The notes below the pieces were generated by a model. That model had not been told where the DNA came from, did not search any database, and saw nothing but the letters and a program-made list of their open reading frames with translations. A DNA stretch of 64,000 bases from positions 61,501-125,500 of the forward strand of contig NZ_JTAM01000023.1 of the NCBI RefSeq assembly GCF_000812565.1, given 5' to 3'. The DNA is from Flammeovirga sp. OC4 (GTDB lineage Bacteria; Bacteroidota; Bacteroidia; Cytophagales; Flammeovirgaceae). Position numbers and translations under genes: made by a program. Positions 35,268 through 44,521 of the stretch are shown one piece after another; position 1 is the stretch's first letter, and the number at the start of each line of letters is the position of its first letter.

Positions 35268-38200
35268 ATGAAATACTTTTACAGTCTACTCACATTCATG
35301 TGTTGGAGTGTGTTGTTTCTATGCTTTCTTAACAGCGCACAAGCACAAACTTTTACGGGGAACGGAAGCGGAACGGCCGAAGACCCATTTCTCATTGAAA
35401 CAAATGCTGACTTAATCAAATTAACTACCGCTTATGAATCATGGGATTTACACTATAAACTAGAAGCTGATTTGGATATGGATGGGGAAACATTTTACCC
35501 TATCGGTTACAAATTAGCTAATAATGTCGAGAAAGTATTTAGTGGTGTTTTTGATGGAAACTTCCATACTATTTCTAACCTTTTGATCACGCCAAATCCT
35601 GAGCAAACTACTATTGGGTTAGGTTTTGTGGGTAGTGCACGCAATGCTACAGTAAAAAATTTAGGTTTAATCAATGTAAGTACTCCAGACAAATCAAAAG
35701 CGAGAGTCGGTGGAATCATTGGGTTAGCCGAAAATACAACATACATCGACAGGTGTTTTGTATTAGGCGGAACTATTAGAGGTAACGGGCATGTTGCGGG
35801 AATCGTGGGCCAAATGAACGGTCATTCGGTGACTAATTGTATCTCTGATGTGACCTTAGTTTCTAATAACTGGGGAATGGACGCGGGAATTGCCGGAAAT
35901 ATTCAATATCTATATTCCAATACTGCCATCAGTCAATGTATCAACCTTGGAGACCAGAAAGCATTAGTGGCTGATAGTAAACTAAGTACTGAACCAAATA
36001 TTGATTATTCAGGTCTTTACGCTCGTACCACCTCCAATGGAGCTAATGAGAGCACAAAAGTAAGTGTATTGTCTTCATTAGAAATGACAGATCAAACAAA
36101 CTTCACTAATCTCGACTTTTCAGATGATGGTGCTTGGGTAATGAGAGAAAATTCTTACCCTATACTAAAAGGTTTTGCTCTTGAAGCTTTTGCATCAATT
36201 AAACAGTACCCTGGTATACCTCTAATTGTTACTTCAGATGGAACAACCCCAATCGAAGGAGCTACAATTACTATTAATGAAACTAATTATACTACTAATG
36301 CACAAGGTAAGGTCGATGATCTTTTAGAGGATGGAAGCTATGATTTTACAATCAATGCGGACGGCTACAAAGAATATACAGGTTCATTTTTGATTGATGA
36401 TAATACAGAAATTAGCACAATTACATTAATTACAGAGGGTGTGACTACTTACTCTGCTACTTTCACTGTAAAAAATAATAAACAAGAAATTGTAGAAGGG
36501 GCTTCTTTCAGATTGTACATAACAGACGGTTTTGATCAAACTGAAATCACGGATAGCAACGGTCAAGTTACTTTTGAACTTTTACTAGGCGATACTTACC
36601 AGTACAGTATCAATAAGACATTACATATTGAGACGAATGACCAAATCCTGGTTGATCAGAATATTGATGAAGTGGTCACATTAAATATCGATAATAAAAA
36701 GCCGGTTGCCGTAGTGCAAGCAGGTAGAACCATTGAGTCAGGAGAAGTGATATTTTTACATGGTGCCGCTTCTTATGATGAAAATAATGATCCGTTAACG
36801 TATAAATGGACAGCACCCGAAGGGATTCAATTGGCCAATGAAAACAATCCTATCACTACGTTTACTGTACCAAATGTAGATGTTGACACTCCAATGACTT
36901 TTACATTAGTAGTCAATGATGGTGAAAATGATTCTGATGTGGCTTCTGTAACTTTTACTGCCAAAAACACGATCTTATATGGATTAAATCTATTAAAGAA
37001 TGGTGGCTTTGAAGAGGCATTAAATGTAGGCTGGGAAGGGCTTGATAATTTCACTCAATCAGAAGTAGTTCCTGCGGATACCGAAGGTCTAAAAAGTTTG
37101 AAAATTGAAACTACAAGCCAAATTGATTTAGTTCAAACCAACCCTGAGAGCTTTATGGAACTTGAAGTGGGACAATCTTATAAGTTTACGGGTAAGTTTA
37201 GAGTAGATCGAATGACTACCACTGTATATAATTTTAGATTAATGCCTTCAGATCAATGGAGAGATGCAGATAATACGAAATTTTCAATTACAAGAAATGA
37301 TCTAAGCTGGGGTGATGCCCAACCTGTTTTAAATGAATGGGTAGCTTTTGAAAAGACTTTCGTCATTGATGAGACATTTAAGGCGGGCGCTTCAATTGGC
37401 GATAAAGTAATGGCTAGAGTGTACTTCCAAAGTCCTAACATTACAACCGATGAATTGATTTATTTTGATGATTTAAGCCTTGTAAAAGCTGATATTACAA
37501 TGGATCTAACGACCAATGAGGATCAAACTGTACTTCCTGGCACAAAGGTAGATCTAATGGCCATGCATAATTCATCCAATGCTTTCACTTACACTTGGAA
37601 AGCTCCGGAAGGTATAACGCTAACTTCTACAGATCAAATGTCTACGTCGTTTACAGCACCCAATGACATTTCGGAAATCACTGACCTTGACTTTATGGTC
37701 ACGGCGTCAACAGGTAACCTAACTTTTAACTCTTCTGTAAAAGTTACTGTTTTAGAAAGTATTAAGGCAATGGCAGGTCAAGATCAAACCGTCACTGAAG
37801 GAGACCTTGTAACACTTGATGCTTCAGCCACTTCACCTTCTTCAGCTATGATTAGCTGGAAGACTCCAGAAGGAATTCAACTTTCGAGTTCAACGGATAA
37901 AATGCCGACGTTTACCGCTCCTAGTGTACAAGAAGTAACTTCATTTACTTTTACACTTACTGCAAAAATTGGTGAAAGAGAAGCCACTGATCAAGTGATG
38001 ATCACCGTAGAACCGGACTTAACTCCTATTGCAAATGCAGGAAATCCTCAAAGTGCTTTTAGTGGAAAGTTAGTGACGTTGGATGCTTCACTTTCAGAAG
38101 CAAAAACAGACAACCCTTTAACTTATCATTGGGTTGCTCCTGAAGGAATTACCCTTTCTGATGTCAATGCAGTAATGCCCACATTTACGGCCCCTGAGGT

Positions 38201-40121
38201 CAATGAAGCAACGGACTACACTTTTAAATTAACTGTTGCAGATGGAGAAAATCACTCTGAAGAAACGACAGTAACAGTAACGGTTCAAAAGGCAAAACTT
38301 AAAGGAAAAGACCTGATTGTCAATGGTGGTTTTGAGGATGAGTTAACTGTAGGTTGGAAAGGGATTAGCCAATATACTCGCTCCGATGAGGTCAGTACTG
38401 AAAGTGAAGGCTCGAATAGTTTATTAATTGAAGAAGAAGTGAGAATCGATGCCCTCCAAACGAATGATGACAGTTACTTTGATCTTGAAATTGGTAAAAC
38501 ATACACATTCAGTGGTAGATTTAGAGTAGACCGCATGAACGCCGCTGTTTTCAACATCAGAATAATGCCATTTGATGAGTGGCCTGCAGTTGATAACTAT
38601 AAATTGGCTATCGGAAATACGGATATTACTTGGGGAGACTATCAAGCGGTAATTGGTGAGTGGGTTTACTTTGAAAAGGAGATTTTGATTGATGAAGAAT
38701 ATACGATAAATGATGTAAATAATGGTGATATCGTTTCATCAAGAATCTATATCCAAAGTCCTACAGACGTTCAAACTACAGTCTATTTTGATGATTTTAG
38801 TTTAGTAGAGAGTAACTTTGAATTTGTATTGAATGCCGGAAATGATGTCACAATTCAGGCAGGTGGATCAGTGGAACTTACAGCAAGTCAAAACTCAGCG
38901 GAGGAGTTTACTTACACATGGTCAGCACCAGAGGGTATCTCACTTTCAGCTACAGAAGGAATGACGACAACAGCGACTGCTACAGAAGCACTAACGTCTG
39001 TAAAAGAATATACAATTACTTTAACGGCTCAGAATGACAAAATAACAGCCACTGATGATGTAAAAGTAACGGTTACTCCAGAAATTAAAGTGAATGCTGG
39101 AGAAAATCAAGAAGCAAAAATGGGAACAATGGTAACCCTAGATGGATCTCATACTACACCTGTTGATGCAACTTTAGTATGGACAGCTCCTGAAGGAATT
39201 ACACTCTCTGATGTTAATTCAGCAATGCCTACGTTCACGGCTCCAAATGTTACGGAAGAAATGACGTATACGTTTACTCTAACCGCTCAGTACTTAGGTA
39301 ATGAAGCTACAAGTGAGGTTGATGTATTAGTATACCCTGAATTAGTTGCTGATGCTGGTATTTCTATTTCATCATTTGTCGGTGAAATAATTACACTTGA
39401 TGCTTCTGCTACTGTTCCTGCCAATGCTACATTAACATGGTCAGCTCCTGAAGGAATTGTACTCTCTGATGTAAATGCTATTATGCCAACATTCACGGCT
39501 CCTGAAGTAAGTGAAGAAACGACCTATACGTTTACATTATCTGCTGAATACAAAAATATGACACAGACAGATGAAGTCACAGTGACAATCAGTCCTAATG
39601 AACTTCCGGTGGCTAATGCAGGTGCAGATCAAGTCGTCGAAATTGGTGATTTAGTGACACTAGACGCATCAGCTTCAACGCCTGAAACAGTAACATTTGA
39701 ATGGTTAGCCCCAGATGGAATTACATTGTCTGACGCAACGGTGGCGAAGCCTACCTTCAATGCTCCTGAGGTCAGCATTGAGACGACGTTCACGTTTGTT
39801 GTAAAAGTAGCGATCGGTGACGTAGTGGTACTAGATGAAGTTCAAATTACAGTTAATGCACCAGAGGAAATTCCTACATCAATTGAAGAGGCTAAAATCG
39901 TGACAAATATCTTCCCTAACCCAACTACTGATCAAGTTACGATTGAGTTAGTGGAAAATGCAGAAGTCTCAGTTCTTAATCTTCAAGGTGCTTCTATTTT
40001 CAAACAAGAATTTAGAGCGGGACAACAAACACTAAATGTTTCAAATTATAAAACAGGTCTTTACATTATTCAAGTGCAAACAAACAATGCACTCCAAAGT
40101 GTAAAGCTGATCAAAGAATAA
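35268..40121 (+). CDS. giant T9SS-secreted multidomain protein: GLUG, two CBM-like and PKD domains
   Basis: The product is 1617 aa. A signal peptide (ends AQAQ) is followed by a beta-helix-like region with GLUG-type repeats (about 30-270), and two carboxypeptidase-regulatory/SpaA-like sandwiches (about 315-490). A PKD-like domain and a first CBM4/9-like module come next (LLKNGGFEEALNVGWEG, about 585-750). More PKD-like repeats lead to a second, homologous module (LIVNGGFEDELTVGWKG, about 1015-1190), and a final run of PKD-like repeats (motif APEGITLSD then MPTFTAPEV) reaches the type A sorting domain (IFPNPTTDQVTIEL to LIKE). No catalytic motif is visible. It probably binds algal polysaccharide at the cell surface or acts as an adhesin. 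It is monocistronic with its own terminator. Confidence 0.82.
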   Translation: MKYFYSLLTFMCWSVLFLCFLNSAQAQTFTGNGSGTAEDPFLIETNADLIKLTTAYESWDLHYKLEADLDMDGETFYPIGYKLANNVEKVFSGVFDGNFHTISNLLITPNPEQTTIGLGFVGSARNATVKNLGLINVSTPDKSKARVGGIIGLAENTTYIDRCFVLGGTIRGNGHVAGIVGQMNGHSVTNCISDVTLVSNNWGMDAGIAGNIQYLYSNTAISQCINLGDQKALVADSKLSTEPNIDYSGLYARTTSNGANESTKVSVLSSLEMTDQTNFTNLDFSDDGAWVMRENSYPILKGFALEAFASIKQYPGIPLIVTSDGTTPIEGATITINETNYTTNAQGKVDDLLEDGSYDFTINADGYKEYTGSFLIDDNTEISTITLITEGVTTYSATFTVKNNKQEIVEGASFRLYITDGFDQTEITDSNGQVTFELLLGDTYQYSINKTLHIETNDQILVDQNIDEVVTLNIDNKKPVAVVQAGRTIESGEVIFLHGAASYDENNDPLTYKWTAPEGIQLANENNPITTFTVPNVDVDTPMTFTLVVNDGENDSDVASVTFTAKNTILYGLNLLKNGGFEEALNVGWEGLDNFTQSEVVPADTEGLKSLKIETTSQIDLVQTNPESFMELEVGQSYKFTGKFRVDRMTTTVYNFRLMPSDQWRDADNTKFSITRNDLSWGDAQPVLNEWVAFEKTFVIDETFKAGASIGDKVMARVYFQSPNITTDELIYFDDLSLVKADITMDLTTNEDQTVLPGTKVDLMAMHNSSNAFTYTWKAPEGITLTSTDQMSTSFTAPNDISEITDLDFMVTASTGNLTFNSSVKVTVLESIKAMAGQDQTVTEGDLVTLDASATSPSSAMISWKTPEGIQLSSSTDKMPTFTAPSVQEVTSFTFTLTAKIGEREATDQVMITVEPDLTPIANAGNPQSAFSGKLVTLDASLSEAKTDNPLTYHWVAPEGITLSDVNAVMPTFTAPEVNEATDYTFKLTVADGENHSEETTVTVTVQKAKLKGKDLIVNGGFEDELTVGWKGISQYTRSDEVSTESEGSNSLLIEEEVRIDALQTNDDSYFDLEIGKTYTFSGRFRVDRMNAAVFNIRIMPFDEWPAVDNYKLAIGNTDITWGDYQAVIGEWVYFEKEILIDEEYTINDVNNGDIVSSRIYIQSPTDVQTTVYFDDFSLVESNFEFVLNAGNDVTIQAGGSVELTASQNSAEEFTYTWSAPEGISLSATEGMTTTATATEALTSVKEYTITLTAQNDKITATDDVKVTVTPEIKVNAGENQEAKMGTMVTLDGSHTTPVDATLVWTAPEGITLSDVNSAMPTFTAPNVTEEMTYTFTLTAQYLGNEATSEVDVLVYPELVADAGISISSFVGEIITLDASATVPANATLTWSAPEGIVLSDVNAIMPTFTAPEVSEETTYTFTLSAEYKNMTQTDEVTVTISPNELPVANAGADQVVEIGDLVTLDASASTPETVTFEWLAPDGITLSDATVAKPTFNAPEVSIETTFTFVVKVAIGDVVVLDEVQITVNAPEEIPTSIEEAKIVTNIFPNPTTDQVTIELVENAEVSVLNLQGASIFKQEFRAGQQTLNVSNYKTGLYIIQVQTNNALQSVKLIKE

Positions 40122-40177
40122 TATTGTTAACGTGATTTCTTGTAGACTTGAATCACACTTTAGTTAGATTGAATAAG

Positions 40178-40212
40178 CCGGAATTAGTTTAATTCCGGTT
40201 TTTTATTTTTTA
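40178..40212 (+). terminator. rho-independent terminator after the giant T9SS gene
   Basis: CCGGAATTA (40178-40186) and TAATTCCGG (40190-40198) form a perfect 9-bp stem with a GTT loop, followed by TTTTTTATTTTTTAT. Confidence 0.9.
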
Positions 40213-40265
40213 TACAATCCAGAAATTTTGTAGTACATTTATCAATAAAACTTAAAGTGAAGCGT

Positions 40266-40892
40266 ATGAAACATGAATGGCGAAAAAAAGAAAAAGCGGT
40301 TTATCTTCCCAAAAACAAGCCTGAAATCATTGAAGTTCCCACATACAACTATATTGTATTGAGTGGAAAAGGCAATCCAAATAGTGACCTTTTTGCTGAA
40401 AGTATTGGAGCACTTTATAGTATCGCTTATGGCATTAAAATGACGCTCAAAAAAAGCGATTCGTCACCCGCGGATTATAACGATTGGACGGTTTATCCAT
40501 TGGAAGGAGTTTGGGATATTTCTGAAGAAGCGAAGAAAAACTACACTGGTGTACTCAATAAGGATGATTTAGTCTACGACATTATGATTAGACAACCTGA
40601 TTTTGTTGACCAAGACTTCTTTAATCAAATTCTAGAAATAACAAAAAAGAAAAAGCCTCATCCCCTACTAGATAAAGTTCGGTTTGAGAAAATCTCTGAT
40701 GGACGATGTGTTCAAATGCTACACATTGGTAGTTATGACAATGAACCTGAAAGCTTTGCCATCATGGAAACTTTTGCAAAAAACGCACAACTTGTTCGAA
40801 AGTCAAAGATACATCGAGAAATTTACCTTTCTGATTTTCGTAAAGTACCTGAAGATAAACTAAAAACTGTACTAAGATTTGGGGTGGAATAA
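40266..40892 (+). CDS. GyrI-like small-molecule-binding domain protein
   Basis: ATG 40266 is preferred to the GTG three codons upstream. The product is 208 aa, cytoplasmic. The pattern IIEVPTYNYIVLSGKGNPNS near the start, ESIGALYSIAYGIKM, YPLEGVWDI and the later VRFEKISDGRCVQMLHIGSYDNEP are typical of GyrI-like (SHS2-fold) proteins of the stand-alone type. Such domains bind small ligands or, in some members, hydrolyse them; function here is unknown. It sits alone between the T9SS giant gene and GH86 and is not obviously part of the polysaccharide system. Confidence 0.8.
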   Translation: MKHEWRKKEKAVYLPKNKPEIIEVPTYNYIVLSGKGNPNSDLFAESIGALYSIAYGIKMTLKKSDSSPADYNDWTVYPLEGVWDISEEAKKNYTGVLNKDDLVYDIMIRQPDFVDQDFFNQILEITKKKKPHPLLDKVRFEKISDGRCVQMLHIGSYDNEPESFAIMETFAKNAQLVRKSKIHREIYLSDFRKVPEDKLKTVLRFGVE

Positions 40893-41143
40893 AATTATAA
40901 TTAGGTGATGCCATACAGTAATAAGTATTGTCTATCCTCATAAACTGCAATCAATAATTCGCTTGAAACCCTATAAGACTGTTCCTTAATGCAATAATAT
41001 CTATACAATCCCATCCTTAAAAAATTTTTATCCCCTTTTACATCAATAATTTCAACCTCTTTTATAGAATTCGACGGTAATTTTAGATTGAATTATTACT
41101 AATTACACTGTAAACTAAGTTTTTCGAATAGTTATAATATTTA

Positions 41144-41415
41144 GAAATCAGGAGATTTCTGCTGATCTGTAGGACACGAATGACGCTCACGCTTAACATT
41201 CGCGCCAGTGGACTTTCTACCCAATTCGTTTGGCACTTCTTCCATCGGCCTTGAAGGGAAAAGCGTTAAGAATTTCATGTATTGAGCCGTTAAAAATGAT
41301 TTTGCTGTTTGAGCTTTAGCGAGTTTAAAATCATTTAGGCTCAAGGAATGGAATTTAGCTTTTGACTTCTAAGCCTTGAATTTTTTGCTTCTTTTTGTTT
41401 CAAGACAAAAAGAAG
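41144..41415. repeat. dispersed structured repeat, copy R2 (full length)
   Basis: It starts with hairpin GAAATC-AGGA-GATTTC (41144-41159) and block TGATCTGTAGGACACGAATG. A central stem pairs AAATGATTTT with AAAATCATTT around 41299-41334. It ends with stem CTTCTTTTTGT/ACAAAAAGAAG (41389-41415). It is inverted relative to R1 and lies about 100 bp upstream of the GH86 gene. Confidence 0.8.
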
Positions 41416-41515
41416 AGGAAAGAAGCTTAAAAAGTTGATCCTATAAATCCTTGTAGAAAGGTCGATTATAAGTTCACGAAAACTTAGATTACAGTGTGCT
41501 AACAATCTATTTTTT

Positions 41516-44443
41516 ATGAGTCGATTAATTACCATTAAGGACAAATGCATTATGTATTGTCTCTTCATTTCGATGTGGAGTGGTGCATTTTTTTCTCCAT
41601 CACAAGCACAAACTACTGTCAACATCAATCCTAAAGTACAACGCTATATTGGAAATGTTTCGGAGTTGGAACGTAATAAATACTTTAACCTCCACTCTAA
41701 TTCTGGGGATACTGATGTAAAAAAATTCTTTGAAGATTACAATGCATTTCCAAGTCGAGGTTTTTGGGGACCTTATTCTTATTCAAACAGTAAAGGAAAT
41801 TCTGTGGGTACTTACCCTTCGGGAAAATCAGGAAATTCCAATGAAAGAAAAGTAACTCGATTTGTGGCTACCGAACATCCTAAAAGTGCTTTCAAAGATG
41901 GTCTAGATCCCGTCAAGGCCGGAGATTGGGCCGTAGAATACTACAAAAACTATGTAAATGACAATGGCAGACCTGAGTTTTTTGAACCTATGAATGAGCC
42001 TTTTGTACATGCGAAAGACTTTTATGAGGGAGGTTGGAATCTTGCAGAAGAAGATCGAATTAAAAAACAGATGGCTGAGCTATTTGCTTCTGTGGGAAAG
42101 AAAATTCATGCAGAGCCAAGTCTTGCAAAAATGAAAGTGATTGGTTACTCATCGGCATGGCCTTCTTGGGAACTTAGAGATTTTTCCAACTGGGATGAAA
42201 ACATGAAAATGTTTATGGATATAGCCGGTGCTGACATGGATGCTTTTGCTACTCACCTTTATGATGGCGTGAATGTAACCGGACAAAACAACCTACGTTC
42301 AGGCAGTAATTCTGAAGCTATTCTTGATATCATTGAGACTTATAGTTTTATCAAATGGGGAATGGTAAAACCTCATGCTATCACCGAATATGGTGGTATT
42401 ACAAGAGGTTTTGAAGATCGATATACGGATCTTGAAAGTATTCAAACGGTGAGAAGTATCAATCATATGTTGTTTAATTTATTGGATCGAGAAAATGTAA
42501 TTGAAATATCTATCCCTTTCATTACAGATAAATCGACGTGGCATATGAATGCCGGAAACAATTATCAGCCTTATGGTGCTGCGTTGTTTATCCCTACAAA
42601 TATTGGTGAAGCGAATGTGGAAGATTGGAGATATGCACCAAAAATTCATTTTTATGAATTATGGAGAAATGTTCAAGGGAAAAGAATTCAGGTAGAAACG
42701 AATAATCCTGACGTTCAAGTTCATGGTTTTGTCAAGGACCAAAAGCTTTTTATGGCTTTCAATAATTTAGATGAAAACGAACAAACTGTACAATTAAACT
42801 TTGTGGAAAGTGCAGGCACATTGGTGAAACTGACTACGAAGGCTTTGAAAATATACGATGATAAAGACCCGGTGATGTCCATCGATGAAACAGCTACAGC
42901 TCCAAGTTCTTTGAAATTAATTCCAGGAGAAACTGTTGTCTTGGAATTCGAATACACTGAAGCCATTAAGCAGACAAAAGCTTCAAAAGAAACCAAGTAT
43001 TACTCTACGACTTACTTACAACCTATCAAAACCAATACAGCAATGACTTTTGGCTTTTCAGATGTGGTGGTAAAAGAAGGTACAGCCACACTTTTGATGG
43101 GAATCGGTAGGAAACATGATCGTTCAAAACAGCCTACAGTTAAAGTAAACGGCACTGAAATTTCTGTCCCTAATAACTGGAAAGGCTTAGATCAAGCACA
43201 TAGAGATGACTTTTTTGGTGTAATTGAAATACCCGTTGACATTGCATTATTAAAGGAAGAAAATACTGTAGAAGTAACCTTTCCAGATACAGGAGGACAT
43301 CTAAGTTCATTGATTTTGGAAGTGAAAAATAATGAGGAAAACACGCTGAAGGATGAAGTCATCCATATTCATAGTCCTAAATCTGAAATCATTCAAGGTC
43401 AAGAAGTCAAAGTAAAATTGTCTTATAATGCGAATGTCTCAAGAGATATAGTTGCTGAATTTTGGACTTCTTCCAATTGGGTTGCCGAAGCTAGAGCGAC
43501 GGTTACAGCAGGAGAAAGTCAGAAAGAATTATTGATCACATTGCCCAATTTACCAGAATTGGGTGATGGCTATATTATCAAATCGAGCATCAGACCTGTA
43601 GGTAGTACTTGGCAAGAAAATATTGCCAGGCATCAGGTGGATAATATCAGCGTAGTGGAAGAATACAGCAAGACCATGATTGTGAATCTTACTGTTTTTG
43701 ATGAAGAAAATAATGCGATCGACGATGCACTTGTGACGTTATCAAATAATGACGAAACTCTTCATGAATCAGCATTGTCGGATCAAAATGGTGTGGCTAG
43801 TTTTGAAGTCATCGAAAAGGGTGAGTACACTTATAGCGTTTCAAAAAAAAACTTTGAAATTGCAACGGGAGTTCTTACCATCGATCAAAGTAACTTTGAT
43901 AAAGAGATTATTCTTTCTGAAATAATTATCCCCTTAGTAGCACATGCCGGGGAAGATCAAACAGTAGAATCGGGTTCGACAGTCACTTTAGACGGTTCTT
44001 CATCATCACCTGAAGATGTCACTTTTAGTTGGTCTACTACCTCTCCCATTGCTATTCAAAACAGCACATCACCTAAACCAACCTTTACCGCCCCCAATAT
44101 TACTGAAAGCACTATTTACACTTTTGAATTAACCATTAGTAGAGAAGAGGAAACGGCAACCGATCAAGTCAGCATCACGGTTACTCCTTCAATTCCTACT
44201 TCTATTGATGCGTTAAAAGAAAATATCAAAATATACCCTAACCCAACGCAAGACCTATTACATATTGACGTAAACAGCAGTTCTTTGATGACAATGTTCG
44301 ATATTTTGGGGAATGAAATTTTCCAACAGACACTTTTAGCCGGAAAGAATATTTTGAATTTATCGTATGAGAAAGCGGGTCTTTATATCATTAATGTTCA
44401 ATCAGAAGATGGAACCAAAAGCTTTAAATTGATCAAAGAATAA
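41516..44443 (+). CDS. GH86 beta-agarase/porphyranase with PKD and T9SS sorting domain
   Basis: The product is 975 aa with a signal peptide ending PSQAQ. The GH86 TIM barrel (about 33-390) has the probable acid/base Glu161 (FFEPMNEPFVHAKDFY) and nucleophile Glu291 (HAITEYGG), plus YSSAWPSWE and THLYDGVN. Two beta-sandwich domains follow (about 400-620), then an Ig-like domain, a SpaA/carboxypeptidase-regulatory-like domain (about 720-800), one PKD-like domain (HAGEDQTVESGSTVTLDGSS) and a type A sorting domain (IYPNPTQDLLHIDV to LIKE). Known members cut beta-1,4 links in agarose or porphyran endolytically. T9SS export implies surface or extracellular action on intact polymer. It is monocistronic. 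Confidence 0.88.
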   Translation: MSRLITIKDKCIMYCLFISMWSGAFFSPSQAQTTVNINPKVQRYIGNVSELERNKYFNLHSNSGDTDVKKFFEDYNAFPSRGFWGPYSYSNSKGNSVGTYPSGKSGNSNERKVTRFVATEHPKSAFKDGLDPVKAGDWAVEYYKNYVNDNGRPEFFEPMNEPFVHAKDFYEGGWNLAEEDRIKKQMAELFASVGKKIHAEPSLAKMKVIGYSSAWPSWELRDFSNWDENMKMFMDIAGADMDAFATHLYDGVNVTGQNNLRSGSNSEAILDIIETYSFIKWGMVKPHAITEYGGITRGFEDRYTDLESIQTVRSINHMLFNLLDRENVIEISIPFITDKSTWHMNAGNNYQPYGAALFIPTNIGEANVEDWRYAPKIHFYELWRNVQGKRIQVETNNPDVQVHGFVKDQKLFMAFNNLDENEQTVQLNFVESAGTLVKLTTKALKIYDDKDPVMSIDETATAPSSLKLIPGETVVLEFEYTEAIKQTKASKETKYYSTTYLQPIKTNTAMTFGFSDVVVKEGTATLLMGIGRKHDRSKQPTVKVNGTEISVPNNWKGLDQAHRDDFFGVIEIPVDIALLKEENTVEVTFPDTGGHLSSLILEVKNNEENTLKDEVIHIHSPKSEIIQGQEVKVKLSYNANVSRDIVAEFWTSSNWVAEARATVTAGESQKELLITLPNLPELGDGYIIKSSIRPVGSTWQENIARHQVDNISVVEEYSKTMIVNLTVFDEENNAIDDALVTLSNNDETLHESALSDQNGVASFEVIEKGEYTYSVSKKNFEIATGVLTIDQSNFDKEIILSEIIIPLVAHAGEDQTVESGSTVTLDGSSSSPEDVTFSWSTTSPIAIQNSTSPKPTFTAPNITESTIYTFELTISREEETATDQVSITVTPSIPTSIDALKENIKIYPNPTQDLLHIDVNSSSLMTMFDILGNEIFQQTLLAGKNILNLSYEKAGLYIINVQSEDGTKSFKLIKE

Positions 44444-44466
44444 CTATCATTTTGAGTATTAAAAAA

Positions 44467-44498
44467 GCTTCACCTAGGCAAAAGTGCCAAAGTGAAGC
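44467..44498. terminator. hairpin between convergent GH86 and GH3 genes
   Basis: GCTTCAC (44467-44473) pairs with GTGAAGC (44492-44498), and GGC/GCC inside extends it. Flanking A- and T-rich tracts suit bidirectional termination. Confidence 0.7.
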
Positions 44499-44521
44499 CT
44501 TAAGAAGAAGAATCTATTTAA

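Noticed and set aside
41141..41344. 67-codon ORF lying in dispersed repeat R2
   Set aside because: The equivalent frame in R1 is interrupted by a TAG and R4 lacks its middle, so the repeat is better explained as non-coding.
41341..41628. 95-codon reverse ORF upstream of GH86
   Set aside because: It overlaps the GH86 signal-peptide region and the repeat hairpin; no protein features.
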